Positions 13,022 through 23,802 are shown, counted from the first letter of the stretch. The stretch is DNA of 64,000 nucleotides from Neckera pumila (GCA_963969595.1 OZ018410.1:25548913-25612912), one strand, 5' to 3'. Numbers and translations: made by a program. Notes: generated by a model from the letters alone, not told the origin.

Positions 13022-13365
13022 AAGTGAGAGTTTTCCATTGAAATGAGAGTTAATTTAAAGAGAAATCAACAAATTGTTTTATGTCAATTGAGCTAAAATT
13101 GAAAGGTTTTATGTCAAATTAACTCGATTCGAGTTAAATTGACATAAAATCTTTCAGATTTGACCTAAAATTGAAAGGTTTTATGTCAATTTAACTCAAA
13201 TCAAGTTAAAATGTCATAAAATCTTTTATATTTTACCTAAAATTGAAAGGTTTTATGTCAATTCAACCCAAAATTCTCATTTTAATGAAAATTGATGATT
13301 TAGCTCGAGATTAACCAAACTATTTTGAGAGGTTTCCATTCTCTCATTTTAACGAATATGGTGTT
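13006..13365. mobile_element. MITE inserted in gag
   Basis: The termini AACACCATATTC and GAATATGGTGTT are inverted repeats extending about 25 bp with few mismatches, flanked by AAAG on both sides (13,002-13,005 and 13,366-13,369). The interior holds about 2.5 copies of a ~70-bp direct repeat that begins aaattgaaaggttttatgtca and is itself partly palindromic. Gag-like lysine-rich coding resumes immediately after the right flank. It is non-coding, and its superfamily is not determined. Confidence 0.7.
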
Positions 13366-13942
13366 AAAGAAGAGATCAAGGCTGAAGTGAAGGTTGAAGC
13401 AAAGCCTCAGAAAAAGAAGCTAAAGTGTAATAATTGTGGTCGTACCAATCATGATGATGATCATTTTCTTTCAGCCTCATCCTGAATTACGGCTCGCAAG
13501 TTATGTATCAGCTAAGTCATAGTGGAAAAAGACTCTTGAGGCTAAGGTTGCAGAGGTTGAATAAAAACTTAAGACTTCTGCATCTCTTGCCCAAATCTCT
13601 GAGCCAAGAATAGTTTCTAGTGCTCTAGATTCTAATATGTATATATTTGAAGCATCTGGAGAGATGGTAGCGGCGGTTGCAACTTATGCTCAAACAACGA
13701 GGAAGTCTATAACTTCCACAAGCAGTGATGGCAGTAGACATTCCCAAGTTTGTCACGGTGGTCCAATAGATCAGATTGGCCAAGCACGATTGCCTTTATC
13801 ATTTGGCTTGGCTGATGTTGCCACTACAACTAGGACTCCAAATCCTTTATTTTCTAGAGATGGTGATTCCATTTCAAAAGATGTTACGCAATCCTTGGCT
13901 CACAAAATGTTGCAAATGCCAATCTTCTCTGGTTTAGATTGA
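13366..13942 (+). pseudogene. gag 3' part / gag-protease linker
   Basis: After the MITE, the frame resumes with a lysine/glutamate-rich stretch and a second, incomplete zinc-knuckle-like motif (CNNCGRTNHDDDHF, about 13,420-13,470) lacking the last cysteine. The 13,637-13,942 open stretch has no recognisable domain. In-frame stops occur near 13,483 and 13,521. Confidence 0.5.
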
Positions 13943-14622
13943 TGGCATCAGGCTTTAAGCCTGTAGGAGTTTTTCATTTGGTGGGGATTATGTTAGAGGG
14001 AACAATGGATTTGCCATTTCTACAAGTCTCACAAGCCGTTACTGAGATGCCTTTGGTTGAGGTTATTGAAGAATTAGCCAAATTACGGTCTAAACTTGCA
14101 ACTGATGTTGTTCTTGCTTTTAAAGGGCACAAAGACATTCAGTCTTCAGTATATTCATCTTTAGACACATCTCTTGTGGCAGGAATAGCTTATCTTGCTG
14201 ATGTTTCTGCAAGACCCGCTCGAGAGTATCAAAATTTACGACCTGGAGTTGTTCGCCTAGTGAATGACAATGCCATTTTTGTCGTTTCACGCACGGGTAG
14301 TCATATTACTCGTGCTATACCACTAAGAATTATGATGGACTCAGGTGCACAACCAATTATGATTGGCAAGCAACTTGCTGAGGCTCTTGGTTTGACAAAT
14401 GCAAACTTAGAGCCTTGTTCCTTCACCATTGTGACTTTGGTGGGAGGCACAGAGCATGCCACATGTTACACTAAGAAGTTGTTGCGCTTGATCTTCCATG
14501 TGGGTGTAGGATCTACTTACTCACATTTTTCTGTGAGATGTACAATCACAGGAGCTATCAACTATGATATTTTAGTTGGTCAACAAATTTTTTATTCTTT
14601 TGGTTTTGGTTTGGACAACTAG
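13943..14622 (+). pseudogene. Retroelement aspartic protease
   Basis: An uninterrupted reading stretch contains a retropepsin fold. The catalytic motif MDSGAQP lies at about 14,335-14,355, preceded by a PLRIM strand and followed about 90 residues later by the hydrophobic-hydrophobic-Gly segment YDILVGQQIFYSFGF. In a live element it would cleave the polyprotein. It is one of the best preserved parts of this copy; the upstream ~110 residues are linker of no recognised domain. Confidence 0.8.
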
Positions 14623-14829
14623 ATTGAAGAGGCATTGATTAGACCGGATTGGTCTTCAGGCAACAGGAAGAAACAATTTATTCCTGTAGCATTTGCAGCG
14701 CTGCTATGACTATGTTAGCAGAGACTATGTTTGGTTGTAGTGCCTTAGCAGGAGATTTACCATGTGCACCACTTCTATTGGAAGAAACTTTTGCATATAC
14801 TTGAAGTGCAGAAGAACAACATGATTTGC

Positions 14830-16010
14830 TACCTTTAGAGATCCCTACTTGTCACTTCAAGGATCCACTTCCACCATGGGGTACTTGTAAAGAATTATCT
14901 CAGCATTGCCTCCAGATTGTAGCATCTCTAGAACCTTTACAGGTTCCTTCCACTTCATCTCTATTCCCCTTTGCCCAATCCATTGATTGGCATCCACCAC
15001 CTAAAGGGATTACTCTTGTGGAGCTAGGTGGAGGCATTGGCACCAGTTTGGCAGCAATTTTGGAGGCTGGGCTTAAAGTTAGGCGGATAATGGATTTGTA
15101 TCCAACTGAGCGGCCTGACATCATTTTCAAAGGTTATTGACGCTTTATCCAGAGCAATTGTCAGCTTCTGCCATCCATGGTTGTTTTGGCCAACTTCCTC
15201 AAGATGTTATTCTAATCAGTGATGAAGATTTAAGGAGGTTGGGCCATATTGATTTACTTATTGCTAGATGGCCTTGCCAAGGTCATTCACGAGCTAGAGC
15301 TGGTCAAGGCTTGGATGACCCTTGGTCTAGTCTATTTGCGGACTTGATACGACTCATGCAATAGCGGTTTATACATCAATCAACTCTGCCAGTATACATT
15401 TTTGAGAAAGTGCCTTCACTAGGTGATATGCGGCAGAAGGTTGTAGAAGATGGACATTATATTAACTAGTTTCTTGATTTTTCAATCTTCGCGGATGCTG
15501 TAGCTTTGAGTTCTTATGCCCATCGGCCTTGTTGGTTTTGGACCAATTTGGCACCATCTCATGTGCTTTTAGCAGCACTTGCTCGATTTCTTTGACTTGT
15601 GGATTGCAAGGTTGATGATATTTTAGATGATCATTGTATTTCTTTGGATGTTTTCAAAGATGATGCGTTGCCACTTGCAATAATTAACAAGGTGAGAGCC
15701 CCTCGAGGTGCATTGCCTACTTTTGTGACATATCCAAGATCTTGAGCATTTTGATCTCGTGGGCTTGGCATTGGTTTAGGATTCACAATCTCAAACTCAT
15801 GAAGAGCCTACTGCAGATGAGCAAGAATGTGCCATGGGCTTTCTTATGGGCACTACAGCAACCTATGATCTCAAAGAAGATCAAAGAGATTTTTTTTTGG
15901 ACCAAGTTATGGATCTCAATACGTTTGTGTGGATTGTTGGCACTTGTCTTGCTATTCAGCAATATAATGATGGCCAATTGATTACTCTGAAGATAGAGAG
16001 CAATAGTTAG
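14830..16010 (+). pseudogene. Cytosine-5 DNA methyltransferase domain captured by the retroelement
   Basis: The motifs follow the canonical C5-methyltransferase order. Motif I (AdoMet binding) is GGGIGTSLAAILEAGL at about 15,030-15,075. Motif IV with the catalytic Pro-Cys is ARWPCQGHSRARAGQGLDDP at about 15,265-15,320. Motif VI is IFEKVPSLGD at about 15,400 (canonical ENV, here EKV). Motif VIII is SYAHRPCWFWTNL at about 15,510-15,550 (canonical RPRW). Motif X is DQVMDLNTFVWIVGTCLAIQ at about 15,900-15,960. The stretch between VIII and X would be the target-recognition region. The pieces lie in different frames and include stops such as TGG to TAG at 15,362, so the domain is inactive here. It sits between protease and reverse transcriptase. 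A C5-methyltransferase is firmly indicated; host origin is not settled. Confidence 0.82.
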
Positions 16011-16313
16011 AGGGCAACGGAGCCACAATCCAAACTTCACATAGAAGTCGAAGAGTCTGAGGCATTTTTTCGTTTAAAGCAGCATGTTGAGGAAGAGCTT
16101 CGGGCTCAACATGTTTTTGCTGCTTTGGTCCAAGATTTTGGATAGATGGAGGCTCAAAGGATGCTTCCACGACTATTTCTTTGTGACATTTCACCTTTTG
16201 ATGGCTATCTAACTTCACGGACTGGTTGTAGTGGAGAAGCTTCTCATTTGGCTTCAAATGCAGATTTTGGGGGCAAAAAGGTTGTCCCTTCCATGGATTA
16301 GCAATCACAAGCC

Positions 16314-17359
16314 GTGCCGGTACCAAGTGGTGATCCTTTTGTGGAAAAGAAAACCACAGAGTTTGATAACTGGCCATTGAAGTTGGGACCACATTTTATT
16401 GGTGCCGAAGTACAAAAGGTACGAGCATTTATTCGCTTGTATCGCAGTTGTTTTGCCTTTAGCCTCCAAGATCTTGAAGACTACAAGGGCAAACCCGTTC
16501 ATATTCATCTTGAAGATGATCATTCAATCTTTAGACGACCTTATAGGCTTAGTGCATCCAAGAGGGTGGGTGTTCAAACTTAATGCCATGAGTTATTAGC
16601 AACGGGAATGATTGAATTCTCTATTGGAGAGTATGCTTGTGCTACGGTTATGCCTTCAAAGAACATTTCTGGCAATTGGACAGAAAAATGGATGTGTGGT
16701 CACTATTGTCCAGTTAATTGTAAGACCAAGTCAGACCGAATCCAATGTCGATGCCAGAGGAATTGTTTGATGAGGTGGGATTTTCTTGAGTTTTTAGCAC
16801 TTTAAACTTGAGATCTGGTTATTACCAATTACCTCTACTTTTGGGAGATCGAGTGAAGACAATATTTTGGGGAGTTGATCAAGACGGCAAAAATCAGCTC
16901 TATCATTGAAATTTTTTGCCATTTGGTCTCAAGAATGCACCAGCTGAGTTCCAGAGGGTGATAAACCGAGTATTAGCCAGCTTGTCATTTGCTAGGTGCT
17001 ACATTGATGATGTTATCATCTTTAGTAGTAGTCCACAAGATCACGTGAGAGATTTGCAAGTAGTGTTTGAGCGGTTGCAGCAGTGGGGACTACGCTCGAA
17101 TCATGGCAAGTGCAAGTTTTTCCACAATTGGTTATCATATTTGGGCCACATAATTGCTCCAGGAGGTCTTGGTGTTCAACAAGCAAAGGTGGATGCTTTG
17201 CAAAAGATTCCAGCACCTAGCGATGTACCATGGCTTTGTGCATATCTTGGCTTGGCAAATTACTATCACCGTTTTGTCAAGAACTTCAGCTTAATTGCCA
17301 AACCTCTTACTATTATTACGAGCAAGGATCAACTGTGGACTTGGGGGCGTGAGCAATAA
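16314..17359 (+). pseudogene. Reverse transcriptase
   Basis: Conserved gypsy RT blocks are visible: MPFGLKNAPAEFQRVIN (from 16,916), the active-site CYIDDVIIFSS (about 16,995-17,030), KCKFF and LSYLGHIIAPGG (about 17,105-17,170), and LGLANYYHRFVKNFS at the connection. The 5' third (16,314-16,900) carries stops and frame changes. The YIDD catalytic aspartates are intact. Function in a live copy is synthesis of cDNA from element RNA. Confidence 0.88.
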
Positions 17360-18043
17360 CATACATTTGATACATTGAAGCAGAGGCTCGGTTCAGCGCT
17401 AGTGTTTCGATGCCCTTATGTTTCTAGATCTTTTCAATTGCACACAGATTCGAGTGTTGTAGGCCTAGGAGCAGTATTGATATAGAAAGATGAAGAAGGA
17501 AAAGAGTGTGTTGTGACTTATGCATCTAGAAGCAATAATAGTGCAGAATCTAACTATTCTTCGTATGAAGGAGAGGCTTTGACAGCAGTTTGGGCCATTG
17601 CATACTTTTGGCCTTATTTGTATGGCCAAAGATTTACTTTGGTGACTTATCACCAGCCTTTGAATTGGCTTATGGAATCAAACAAACTCATTGGCAAACT
17701 TGCTAGGTGGGCATTATTGCTCCAAGAGTATGATTTTGAGATTGTACATCAAACAGGCATCACTAAATTGGATGTTGATGGACTTTTATGCAATCCAAAT
17801 CCTTCAAATGAGGATTTGATCGGAGCCAGGTGGCACGGAGACTGCAATAGAGAAGCAGTTCCAGGTTGGCATGCAGCCTCTTATCTTACATTGATGTCAG
17901 GATCTACTTCTGAGACGTCTATTGAGGATCAAGATGAAGAGTCTGACAAGTCTCTAGTTGTGAGTGATGTGTGGAAAGATCTTGCAGTCTTGCACAAACT
18001 TCAACAAGAGACATTTCCTTTAGCTATCTCTGCTATGGAATGA
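17360..18043 (+). pseudogene. RNase H domain
   Basis: It continues directly from RT after an in-frame TAA at 17,357-17,359. Ty3/gypsy RNase H motifs are FQLHTDSSVVGLGAVL (a stop follows at about 17,480), SNYSSYEGEALTAVWAI and LVTYHQPLNWLM. The last normally reads TDHQPL, so a catalytic Asp position is Tyr here. The C-terminal part reads RWALLLQEYDFEIVHQTG, typical of the family. It would degrade the RNA strand of the hybrid. Confidence 0.85.
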
Positions 18044-18088
18044 GATAGAGTTAGTCATTGAGTAGCAAGGTTTCGTTGGGATAACGAT

Positions 18089-19120
18089 TTGCTATTTCAT
18101 ATATGGCTAGATGGAACTAGGTGCATAGTTCCAAGGCCAGATCAGAGAGCTTCTTTGGTGCGGCAAGTGCATGAAGATTTTAGACATTTTGGAGTGCACA
18201 GAATACATTCAATGTTGCACAAGCAATATTGGTGGACTAGCATGTATCAATATGTTGTCACTTATGTTTCTCGGTATGAGGTGTGTGACTGAGTTAGGTC
18301 AAGTTTTAACACATTATCACCTCAGTTGAGACCTTTCCCTATCATGGGCTTGGGCTATCGTTGGTCTTTGGATTTTACTGGGCCGCTTGTAGTCACCTCA
18401 CGTGGAGCTAAATATGTATTGGTGATGGTAGAGCATTTTAGCAAGTGGATCGAACTTATGGCTCTACCACAAAACTCGGCAAAATTGGCGGCTATGGCTT
18501 TTCTTGATCAGGTTTTGGCACATTTTGGAGCACTTGCTGAAGTATTGACGGATCAAGGACGGAATTCCTTGGTTCATTTGAAAAATTGTGTACTAACTAC
18601 TAAGGCCTTGATAGATCACTGTACTACTTTTAGAGATCATTCTGAGGCAGACGGCTTGGTTGAGCGAGTTGTCCAAATAGTCAAGCGTGATTTACAAAAA
18701 TATGGATTGCTTTGTGGCAACTACCGTGATTGGGACTTGATATTGCCATGGATTGTTATGGGCTATCGTTTCAGCAAATAAGCGTCATTGGCGTCTTATA
18801 GCCCTTATCAATTATTATATGGCCAAAAGCCAATTTTACCTAGCTCGGTACGCAAGAAATTGGCTTCAGCTGTGGACTTAGATGATTCTGATATTTGGGC
18901 TCAATGTCTTTATGATCGAGTAGAATTTTTCAAAAGGGCCATGCCAATGTCTATAGAGAACTTATCTATTGCTCAACATTGTGATACTTTACGTTACGTC
19001 CGCATTTGTAGCGGCGCTTATCAACCTCAATTGTGGAGATTTTCTAAAAGAAATTATGTATATTTGCAACGTGAAGCGCCTACAATGTTGGATGTCAAGG
19101 CAGAACATACTATCCTTTGA
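18089..19120 (+). pseudogene. Integrase
   Basis: The zinc-binding region (VHEDFRHFGVHRIHSMLHKQ...) keeps its histidines, but the first cysteine is replaced by Tyr (tat at 18,275-18,277) before CD. The catalytic core shows SLDFTGP (D), EVLTDQGRN (D) and EADGLVERVVQIVKR (E), consistent with a D,D-35-E core. A stop (TGA 18,290-18,292) and another (TAA 18,779-18,781) interrupt the frame. It would insert cDNA into the genome. Confidence 0.87.
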
Positions 19121-19447
19121 GTGAAAAATATTTTGCCTAGTGGCATTTTGCTATTGGAAGGCAAGGACAGGCGAGAGTGTCAGGAGCATACAAAAATTTG
19201 CGCTCCTTGTCACTTGCCCATTGATGGCATTGTACGCCCTGAATTGGCAATGGTGCCAGAAGGTCTTCCTTGTTTTGTTTGTGGAGAGAAGAAAAGTACG
19301 GCTACTATGTTATTGTGTGATCAGTGCCAACGTGGTTGGCATATGGCATACTTGACTCCGCCCTTATCGACTCTGCTTCCAGGAGATTGGATTTGCCTTC
19401 GTTGTCAAATCTCTTTAGGTCATGCTACGTCTTTGGACAGGCGCTGA
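19121..19447 (+). pseudogene. PHD zinc finger at the integrase C-terminus
   Basis: A PHD finger follows the integrase where gypsy chromoviruses have a chromodomain. CFVC is followed by CDQC, WH and CLRC, which gives seven of the eight C4HC3 ligands; the sixth (expected Cys in HMACL) is Tyr (tac, 19,349-19,351). The LPGDWICLRC end is highly typical of histone-H3-tail-reading PHD fingers. In a live element it could steer integration by reading chromatin (inference). Confidence 0.8.
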
Positions 19448-19812
19448 AGATGTTTAGAGAGACAAATCACTTATGCTCATGATAACAGCAATGCCATTTG
19501 AGTTGACTAGGCGCCAAATACATAGTGCAAAAGATTAAAATTTTAATTAGAGATTGACATAGAGATTCAGCATAAAAAAAACAAAAAAAACTTGCTGAAG
19601 GCGATTAAGGATGGGACTCACTATTGCACCCAGCCTACAGTCTCTTGTCACTCCATTTTGAACTCACTTTTGCACACGTCGATTGACCCACGACCTCAAC
19701 TTAGATGTGAAGAGCTGTTGTATAGATATTTCATCATGGCATTTGAATCCAACTACATTTGTTGTGTAGTCCTAGCTGCTTGTCGAGGCGACATTGCCAG
19801 CTAGGGAGGGCA

Positions 19813-20263
19813 TTTGAGAAGGTGTTCTTGACATCCTCTTGTGTTGATTTTTATTGATGTTTTGATTGACATTTATAATTACATGATGTGTTGTGTATGG
19901 CAATCTATAATTACTTGACAGCGGTCACGTGAGGTGACATTGGGGCCATTCTACATCATATTGTAGTTTTAGATGAACTCCTATAGGAGTTCATTTTAGT
20001 TTTGGATGAGTTTCATCTAAATGTTAGGGTTCATCCATCTTAGGGTTTGAGTGTTTAGGTGGAGAGAGCTCCTTGACTTGACATTGTTGTCAAGTCAAGT
20101 TTTGTAAGCTTTTTGAGAGAGAGTTGTGTGTTTAGTTTTGCTTGGAGATGATGGATTATCATTTAATAAAGCTTCACTTCTTTTCTTACATTTACACTCT
20201 TCGATTCTCCCTTTGTGGAGTGAGAGCCGCTTGACTTTGTGTATGTTGATACAATAGTTTCTC
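19813..20263 (+). repeat. 3' LTR (complete, about 451 bp)
   Basis: It starts TTTGAGAAGGTGTT directly after the purine-rich tract and ends caatagtttctc, as does the 5' copy. Its 3' three quarters match 10,122-10,460. Confidence 0.8.
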
Positions 20264-20365
20264 TTTGAGAGGGTGTTTTTGACACTCTCTTGTGTTGATT
20301 TTGATTGATGTTTTAATTGACATTTATAATTACACGATGTGTTGTGTATAGCAATCTATAATTAC
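20264..20365 (+). repeat. LTR head fragment, tandem to the 3' LTR
   Basis: It begins TTTGAGAGGGTGTT and matches the first 102 nt of the 3' LTR (19,813-19,914) with few changes, then stops. It supplies nearly the segment that the 5' LTR lacks. Confidence 0.8.
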
Positions 20366-21283
20366 ACGACAACTTCGACAATGAGAGACATGCTTTTGAA
20401 CAAACTAAAATTTTAAACCATCTTACATTAACGTATGGGTCTTAGATAAAAAAAACTCTTCATTCAAGGCAGTTTGTATGAAGAACCAAAGTTCTCTCTT
20501 GTTTTTTTTGTGTGGGACATTAATCAAATGGACTTTTACTTAACATGCATATAAAGGACTAGAATTTTCTTTCTAAGAGCTCGCCAAATATTTATAAACC
20601 CAATTTGATAAGGAAAATGATTGTATTGGATATCCGAGCAACTACTAATAGTTGCATCACATCAAGATGCAAAAAATTTCAATTATATATTGGAATAAAA
20701 AAATTCCAAGTAATGATTGCATATGTAAGTTGAGGGTGCATTATTTCTAAAGGTGGTCACTAGAACTCACAACCATCAATTGCAAATTTTGTTACTTGCA
20801 ACCTATGCATATTCAAAGGGCTAACATACTAATCAAGAATCTAAACAATATTGTTTTGCAAACAATTCACAATAAAATGAAGTTACTATAGTTCATAGTG
20901 AATAAGATTGTATTAGTGTTTGGGATAGTTTTTGAGTTTTACCAGCTATTTTCCTTTAATTTCCATATTGAGCCCCATTTCTTCAAGCACTGAATATATT
21001 TTGTCCTTTACTTTTTCCTCTATTTAGAAATTTTATAGACTTTTTCACTAGGGTAAGTTGTCCCAACCAAAAGTTGATTGAAAAAAAATTTATTATTCAC
21101 AACAAGATTAAGGATCCTAAATTGTACAAGAAAACAAACAAAAGAGCTATGGTAATTGGACATGCAATACTCAATGTCATATTGTCTACAATGTACCTCA
21201 GATCTGTAGTCCACCAAGTTTGGGTTACAATTTTTGACCTTGTGATTGTTCTTTGATTGTAGACTTAGATGAAGCCTTAATCC
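20366..21283. other. AT-rich intergenic DNA
   Basis: I see no gene or RNA here. The first ~60 bp (gagagacatgcttttgaac) resemble DNA at 9,928 on the other side of the retroelement. Confidence 0.5.
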
Positions 21284-22674
21284 TTAACCCCTAAAGAACC
21301 AAATACCATTTTTTTTGGCAATATAGCAATTTTAGGTAACTGACTACAAACTTTTTTTCTTTTTTAAAAATTTCATACAATATGTGCCCAAAGAGTAGCT
21401 TTTAGGCGCAACAATTTTCATAACTTTTGACTACATGGTTAAAATATTATTGCATGATATGTCAATCTCTTTTATCTCTAGGCAACTTGGGCAACTCAAA
21501 AAACTTTTTAATTTTTTTTTTTTTAAAAATGAAAATTTGAAATAATTTCTTCAGATTTATAAAAGCCTAAGAAGATTTGAATCATTCAATTTTGATTCAT
21601 AAGATGAAAGTTATGAGGAATTTTAGTTTGCAAATAGATATGGAGTCTTTGAAAACCATAAGTATCCGCAAACTAAGACTTCTCATAACTTTCATCTTAT
21701 TAATCAAAATTGAATGAATCAAAGCTTCCAACGCTTATATAAATCTAAAGAAATAATTTCAAATTTTCATTTAAAAAGAAAAAGAAAATTTAATCCCTAA
21801 ATGCACGAGGTCTGTTTTGGGCTTCCTAGAATTTGTTCTAAATTGAACAGCATGCCGACATTTTGATAAGTTGTATCAATTTTTTTTTGAATTGTAACCG
21901 TACAAATTCAAATTGGACATGTTAGAGATCTCATAGGAAAAGAAAACACAACAATATCATTTATGGAGTGAAAGATTATAAGGTATGACCATGAAGGTGC
22001 TAAAATTGCAAAAATATTTCAATCTTCTTTACACAAGTCAAATCTAAAATGTTGGTGACCAAAAAAATATGAGGTTAAAGGGCCTAACTTGTATAACCCC
22101 AATCAATTTATGGCTTCTTAAAATCTACTCTACAATTTTTTTTAAATGAATTTTGAATGTGATTTTTCCTCCAAGATCTAATGTATTTGAGGCTCATTTC
22201 CAAGAGCTCTCAACACTACGGGACAAGAAGTCAAGATTGCAATGGTTACCCTTGTATAGAAACTTGAATAGAAAGATCACTCTCATTTATTTTCAAGATC
22301 AAATTTTTTATGCTAAAATTAGACTTCAAGAAGAACTTTCTAAAAAAATAAACTACTAAAAATAGCAACTTCATTAGGTTCTTATTTAACTTCAAAGTTT
22401 TGCAAACACCAGATTTTGGTGCTTTGGGCATTTAGAGGTTAAAAGAAGTTTTTTGAGCTACCTAGATTGCCCAGAGATCAAAGAAATTGACATATTATGC
22501 ATTAACTTTTTAACCATGTAGTCAAAAGTTATGAAAATTGTTCCACCTTAAAGCTACACCTCAAACACATATTGTATGAAATTTTCGAAGAAAAAAAGTA
22601 AAAATTCCGTTTGTAGTGAGCTACCCAAAATTGCTATATTGCCAAAAAATGGTGCTTGGTCCTTTAGGGGTTAA
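21284..22674. mobile_element. TTAA-type element with long inverted arms, interrupted by a nested relative
   Basis: TTAA stands at both ends (21,284-21,287; 22,671-22,674), with termini CCCCTAAAGAACC and TTGGTCCTTTAGGGG. The outer ~230 bp on each side are inverted repeats of each other (for example tcataacttttgactacatgg against ccatgtagtcaaaagttatga). The stretch 21,530-21,775 is itself a palindrome. The inner element 21,790-22,442 is inserted in it. It is non-coding. Confidence 0.7.
21790..22442. mobile_element. TTAA-flanked element nested inside the 21,284 element
   Basis: It is flanked by TTAA (21,790-21,793 and 22,439-22,442), with degenerate ends TCCCTAAATGCACGAGG and GGGCATTTAGAGG. It is 653 bp and non-coding. 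Its interior is unlike the 930-bp family except at the ends. Confidence 0.55.
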
Positions 22675-22889
22675 ACACTAAGGCGCCCGTTTTTTGTGGC
22701 CGATGAATGACAAGAAAATATCTTGTACAAGACAGAAGTGCAACTATTCATCCTCAAAATTTTGTTGTGAAAAGGGGAAGTCTTCTACAGTAGTTTGATT
22801 TCCAATGAGTACTTTTGCTTTTTCTTAAGCCAAAGATTCACACGGTAATAGAAAAGGATGATTTCCATAATCACCCCTTTGTCCTTTAA
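22671..22889. mobile_element. Short TTAA-flanked MITE (~220-bp family)
   Basis: It shares its left TTAA with the preceding element and its right TTAA with the next. Interior blocks aagtgcaactattcatcc, tctacagtagtttga and cacggtaatag recur at 42,943-43,165 and, in reverse orientation, at 60,394-60,631. It has no coding sequence. Confidence 0.6.
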
Positions 22890-23622
22890 CCCCCAAACGC
22901 CGCTGGTGCCAATCTGTGCTTTACGGATGACAAACATATGAACTAGAAAGCGTTTGAAAGAGTTTTTTCGTCCGGGGTTTTCTTTTTGACTTTTCATGTT
23001 GGGTTATGAAGAGAATCCAATTTAGTTTGTAGTCTTTCAAGTATTTGTCTTCACGTAAATGAGAAGTTAGTAAAAAAAACGGATCAAAAAAATATGCTAT
23101 TTTAGTGTATTTGGAAAGTTGTTGCTACTTGCTCTAAATATGAAATTTCTCCATAAAAATAATATTTTTGGAGTATGAGTCCAACTAACAAGATGAAGGT
23201 CATCTACTCTAGTTTCTTCTCCAATTTGAATTTTGAAAAAATTCCCAATATTGAATATTTTATTGCAATTTGAACTTTGGATGTATTTTCAATGTCTATT
23301 ATTATCTATTTATAGAATGTAACGGAAATTGGGTTTATACGATGATATTTGTCATTGTAATATACATACATGGTGAAGTTTTCAGATTTTTTGAAATAAT
23401 TTTCTATTTGATGTTTTTCTTCACTTTTTCTTTAAAAGTTTTCAGAAAAATCAATTTTCCAAAGAATCGAATTTTTTTGTGAAGTAAAGAAGACATGTAA
23501 TCTCAACTCTGAAAAATAAATGTAAATTTTTCATACGTATCTAATTGTAAAATGGCAGCAAACTAAGTGATGGGTAGTAAGGCCCGAAATCAATGGTCAT
23601 AGGTCCGTCATTTAAGGGTTAA
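22886..23622. mobile_element. TTAA-flanked element abutting the proteasome gene promoter
   Basis: TTAA lies at 22,886-22,889 and 23,619-23,622; the ends read CCCCCAAACGCC and GTCATTTAAGGG, a weaker version of the family termini. The interior is not recognised. Only 180 bp separate it from the proteasome start codon. Confidence 0.45.
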
Positions 23623-23802
23623 GCCTTTAACCTTGTATTCACTATAGCGGTTACTATCTAGAGCGGTTACACTTCTCGACACAACATCAAATGAAGCATT
23701 CTGAAGTCTACGAAGAGACCAACAAGGAAAACAAAATCCAAATCTACACCACAACCATCCTCTTGAATGAGTCAATTTGATTAAATTGACTATCTTTGAA
23801 CC

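Larger units (their letters stand above)
10122..20365 (+). mobile_element. Degenerate Ty3/gypsy retrotransposon with DNA methyltransferase and PHD domains
   Basis: The domain order read on the plus strand is gag with a zinc knuckle, aspartic protease, cytosine-5 DNA methyltransferase, reverse transcriptase, RNase H, integrase and PHD finger. The order of reverse transcriptase before integrase makes it Ty3/gypsy. The LTRs are related direct repeats at 10,122-10,460 (5' truncated) and 19,813-20,263, followed by a 102-nt LTR head fragment at 20,264-20,365. A purine tract (ctagggagggca) precedes the 3' LTR. Many in-frame stops and frameshifts show that it is dead. Two secondary insertions interrupt it, at 10,466-11,730 and 13,006-13,365. 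Confidence 0.9.

Noticed and set aside
13080..13270. Evenly spaced repeats reminiscent of a CRISPR array
   Set aside because: They are partly palindromic modules inside a MITE in eukaryotic DNA; the segments between them are also repeated, and there are no cas genes.
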